A stretch of DNA of 64,000 nt from Streptomyces tailanensis (GTDB lineage: Bacteria > Actinomycetota > Actinomycetes > Streptomycetales > Streptomycetaceae), in assembly GCF_008386495.1 (NCBI RefSeq), contig NZ_VTHJ01000007.1, positions 1 through 64,000 on the forward strand, given 5' to 3'. Shown piece by piece: positions 62,149 through 64,000 of this stretch. The notes below the pieces were generated by a model. That model was not told where the DNA came from and made no database searches. It worked only from the letters and a program-made list of their open reading frames with translations. The stretch's first letter is position 1; every line of letters begins with the position of its first letter. The position numbers were made by a program, and so were the translations under genes.

Positions 62149-63476
62149 CGCTCCCCCTCCTCGTCGGCGGAGAAGGCCGGGGCGTGCAGCAGCACCCGCG
62201 CGGCCCGGTGGCCCGAGGCGTCCACCACGTCCAGCCGCCAGCCGGCGACCTCGACGGTGTCGCCGACGGCCGGTATTCGACCGAGCTCGTTGGCGACGAG
62301 ACCCGCGAGCGTCTCGTACGGCCCCTCCGGCACCCGCAGTCCCACGCGCGCGAGCTGGTCGGTGCGGGCCGAGCCGTCGGCCGAGTACAGCGCGCGGCCG
62401 TCGTCGTCCGTGCCGACGGGGGCCAGGTCGGGCGTCTCGTGCGGGTCGTGCTCGTCCCGCACCTCGCCGACGACCTCCTCGACGATGTCCTCCAGCGTCA
62501 CGACACCGGCGGTCCCGCCGTACTCGTCGATGACGACGGCCATGGTGCGCTTGCCGGAGAGCCGGTCCAGGACCCGGTCGACGGTGAGCGACTCGGGGAC
62601 GAGCAGCGGCTCGCGCAGCAGCTCGGCCACGGAGGTGCGCAGCCGTTGCTCGGCGGGCACGGCGAGGACGTCCTTGATGTGCGCGGTGCCGATCACCGAG
62701 TCGAGGCTGCCGCGGTAGACGGGGAAGCGGGACAGGCCGGTGGCCCGGGTCGCGTTCGCCACGTCCTCGCAGGTCGCCTGGGCCTCCAGGGCGATGACCT
62801 GGACCCGCGGGGTCATCACGTTCTCCGCGGTCAGATCGGCCAGGTTCAGTGTGCGCACGAACAGCTCGGCGGTGTCCGCCTCCAGCGCGCCCTGCTTGGC
62901 CGAGTGCCGGGCGAGGGCCGCCAGCTCCTGGGGGCCGCGCGCGGAGGCCAGCTCCTCGGCGGGCTCGACACCGAAGAGGCGTACCAGACGGTTGGCGGTG
63001 TTGTTGAGGTGGGCGATGAACGGCCGGAACGCCGCGCTGAACCAGCGCTGCGGGTTCGCGACCTTCTTCGCCACGGGCAGCGGCGCGGAGATGGCCCAGT
63101 TCTTCGGCACCAGCTCACCGACGACCATCAGGACGACGGTCGACAGGGCCGTACCGATCACCAGCGCGATCGAGCTCGACGCGGCGCGCGGCACGCCGAC
63201 CGCTTCCAGCGGGCCCGCGATCAGCTTGGCGATGGACGGCTCGGCCAGCATGCCGACGACCAGGTTGGTGACGGTGATGCCGAGCTGGGCACCGGAGAGC
63301 TGGAACGTCAGATTCCGTACGGCCTTGAGCGCGCCGGCGGCACCCCGCTCGCCGCGCTCCACGGCCCGCTCCAGGCGGCCGCGATCCACCGTGGTCAGCG
63401 AGAACTCGGCGGCGACGAAGGCGCCACAGACCACCGAGAGCAGCAGTGCCACGAGGAGGAGGAGCACTTCGGTCAT
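62145..63476 (-). CDS. CNNM/CorC-type membrane protein, full-length member
   Basis: The 443-residue protein has a CNNM domain (LLLSVVCGAFVAAEFSLTTV), two CBS domains (VMTPRVQVIALEAQATCEDV; SLTVDRVLDRLSGKRTMAVV) with DEYGGTAGVVTLEDIVEEVV, and a C-terminal CorC_HlyC domain. It is a probable divalent-cation efflux or sensing protein. Together with the overlapping shorter paralogue it may form a heteromer. Confidence 0.92.
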   Translation of the reverse strand: MTEVLLLLVALLLSVVCGAFVAAEFSLTTVDRGRLERAVERGERGAAGALKAVRNLTFQLSGAQLGITVTNLVVGMLAEPSIAKLIAGPLEAVGVPRAASSSIALVIGTALSTVVLMVVGELVPKNWAISAPLPVAKKVANPQRWFSAAFRPFIAHLNNTANRLVRLFGVEPAEELASARGPQELAALARHSAKQGALEADTAELFVRTLNLADLTAENVMTPRVQVIALEAQATCEDVANATRATGLSRFPVYRGSLDSVIGTAHIKDVLAVPAEQRLRTSVAELLREPLLVPESLTVDRVLDRLSGKRTMAVVIDEYGGTAGVVTLEDIVEEVVGEVRDEHDPHETPDLAPVGTDDDGRALYSADGSARTDQLARVGLRVPEGPYETLAGLVANELGRIPAVGDTVEVAGWRLDVVDASGHRAARVLLHAPAFSADEEGER

Positions 63477-63659
63477 CGGGTCACCCCCGTCCCATGGTCC
63501 GGCAGGGGCGGGAGGAACGCGCGATGTCGGCTACCGGCTCCGATATGTCCGGCGCCGGGTCGGGTACTGGGAGGCTCGCCCATGGGCGGACGCTCACAAC
63601 CTTTCCGTAGAGGTCGACTGGTCCACACATGGTAAAGGATCGGCAAAGTGACCTGTTCC

Positions 63660-64000
63660 TCAGTCGCCGAGCGGCTTCACCCACCGCCGCCACTTCTCCT
63701 CGGACGCGTACCCGGCCGCCCGCCACGCATGATGGGCGGTCTCGTTCCGTACGAGCACCATGGCGTCGACGCGTCGCCCGCCGAGGGCGGCGAAGCGTTG
63801 TTCGGCGGCCTCCAGCAGGGCGGTGGCGATGCCCTGTCGGCGGTGGTCGGGGTGTACGGCAAGTCGGTAGGCGGAGCATCGCCATCCGTCGAAGCCGGCT
63901 ATGACGGTTCCGGTGAGGAGGTCGTCGCGCTCTGCGAGGAGCAGGGCTTCGGGGTCTCGTGTGATGAGTCGGGCGACTCCGTCGTGGTCGTCGCTGATGC
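63660..64000 (-). CDS. GNAT acetyltransferase, 5' end beyond the window
   Basis: An open minus-strand frame from the window edge to TGA at 63660-63662 encodes the C-terminal 112 residues of a GNAT protein: PEALLLAERDDLLTGTVIAG, then YRLAVHPDHRRQGIATALLE (acetyl-CoA loop RRQGIA) and LVRNETAHHAWRAAGYASEE. The start lies outside. The substrate is unknown. Confidence 0.85.
   Translation of the reverse strand, partial: ISDDHDGVARLITRDPEALLLAERDDLLTGTVIAGFDGWRCSAYRLAVHPDHRRQGIATALLEAAEQRFAALGGRRVDAMVLVRNETAHHAWRAAGYASEEKWRRWVKPLGD

Overview
The window is chromosomal DNA of a Streptomyces-type actinobacterium. It is very GC-rich, uses many GTG starts and four-base start/stop overlaps, and its best-preserved genes (Kdp operon, SbcCD, a Rok7B7-like repressor, an ECF41 sigma factor, an Imm21 protein, PurB, two CNNM/CorC proteins) are ordinary actinobacterial families.

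Region 1 (1-5662) is the most interesting. Five leftward genes form a self-contained peptide pathway. In transcription order they are a 55-residue precursor with six cysteines in a C-C-CC-C-C order (3795-3962), a MauE-type membrane protein, a thioredoxin-fold protein with a CRPC site, an ABC exporter without a peptidase domain, and an S26 signal peptidase. A perfect 27-bp palindrome separates the precursor from the other four genes. A divergent AraC-type regulator and two sets of inverted half-sites lie upstream. No lanthionine, radical-SAM, cyclodehydratase or glycosyltransferase gene is present, so the likely modification is disulfide formation. I infer a dedicated system for making and exporting a disulfide-rich peptide.

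Region 2 (5700-21630) mixes intact genes with remnants. It holds an IS6-family remnant, a truncated CoA-binding gene, a three-gene run (CysS-like protein, SixA-type phosphatase, YigZ-type protein), a decayed CdaR/PucR-type regulator abutting a very large protein of unknown function, a HAD hydrolase, and a complete kdpFABC-kdpE operon. KdpD stops after its first domain, at a junction with a truncated trkA. The adjacent trkH has lost its middle.

Region 3 (21890-40905) is mostly housekeeping: sbcD-sbcC, an Lrp regulator divergent from a rhodanese, Imm21, DUF885, an ACT-GNAT fusion, a PhoD phosphatase, an alpha/beta hydrolase divergent from ECF41, a GntR regulator convergent with a ROK repressor, a Mug glycosylase and purB.

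Region 4 (40900-60210) is accessory. It has a wrecked large serine integrase, an aldo/keto reductase divergent from an AraC regulator, an IS701-type remnant, fragments of a LytS/LytTR/symporter locus, a secreted two-domain VOC protein, a truncated Tn3 transposase, a serine hydrolase, an HTH/Clp-N pair under a nested palindrome, a resolvase downstream of a perfect 30-bp palindrome, and a tyrosine-recombinase module (recombinase with an in-frame TGA, XRE-like protein, zinc-finger protein). Just beyond that module, a 62-63 bp imperfect direct repeat follows each of two small genes, giving a cassette-like layout.

Region 5 (60210-64000) returns to stable genes: an SGNH hydrolase with an altered C-terminus, two overlapping CNNM/CorC genes and a GNAT gene cut by the window edge.

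A striking window-wide feature is the number of genes cut at one or both ends with no mobile element at most junctions. No rRNA, tRNA or CRISPR array was seen.
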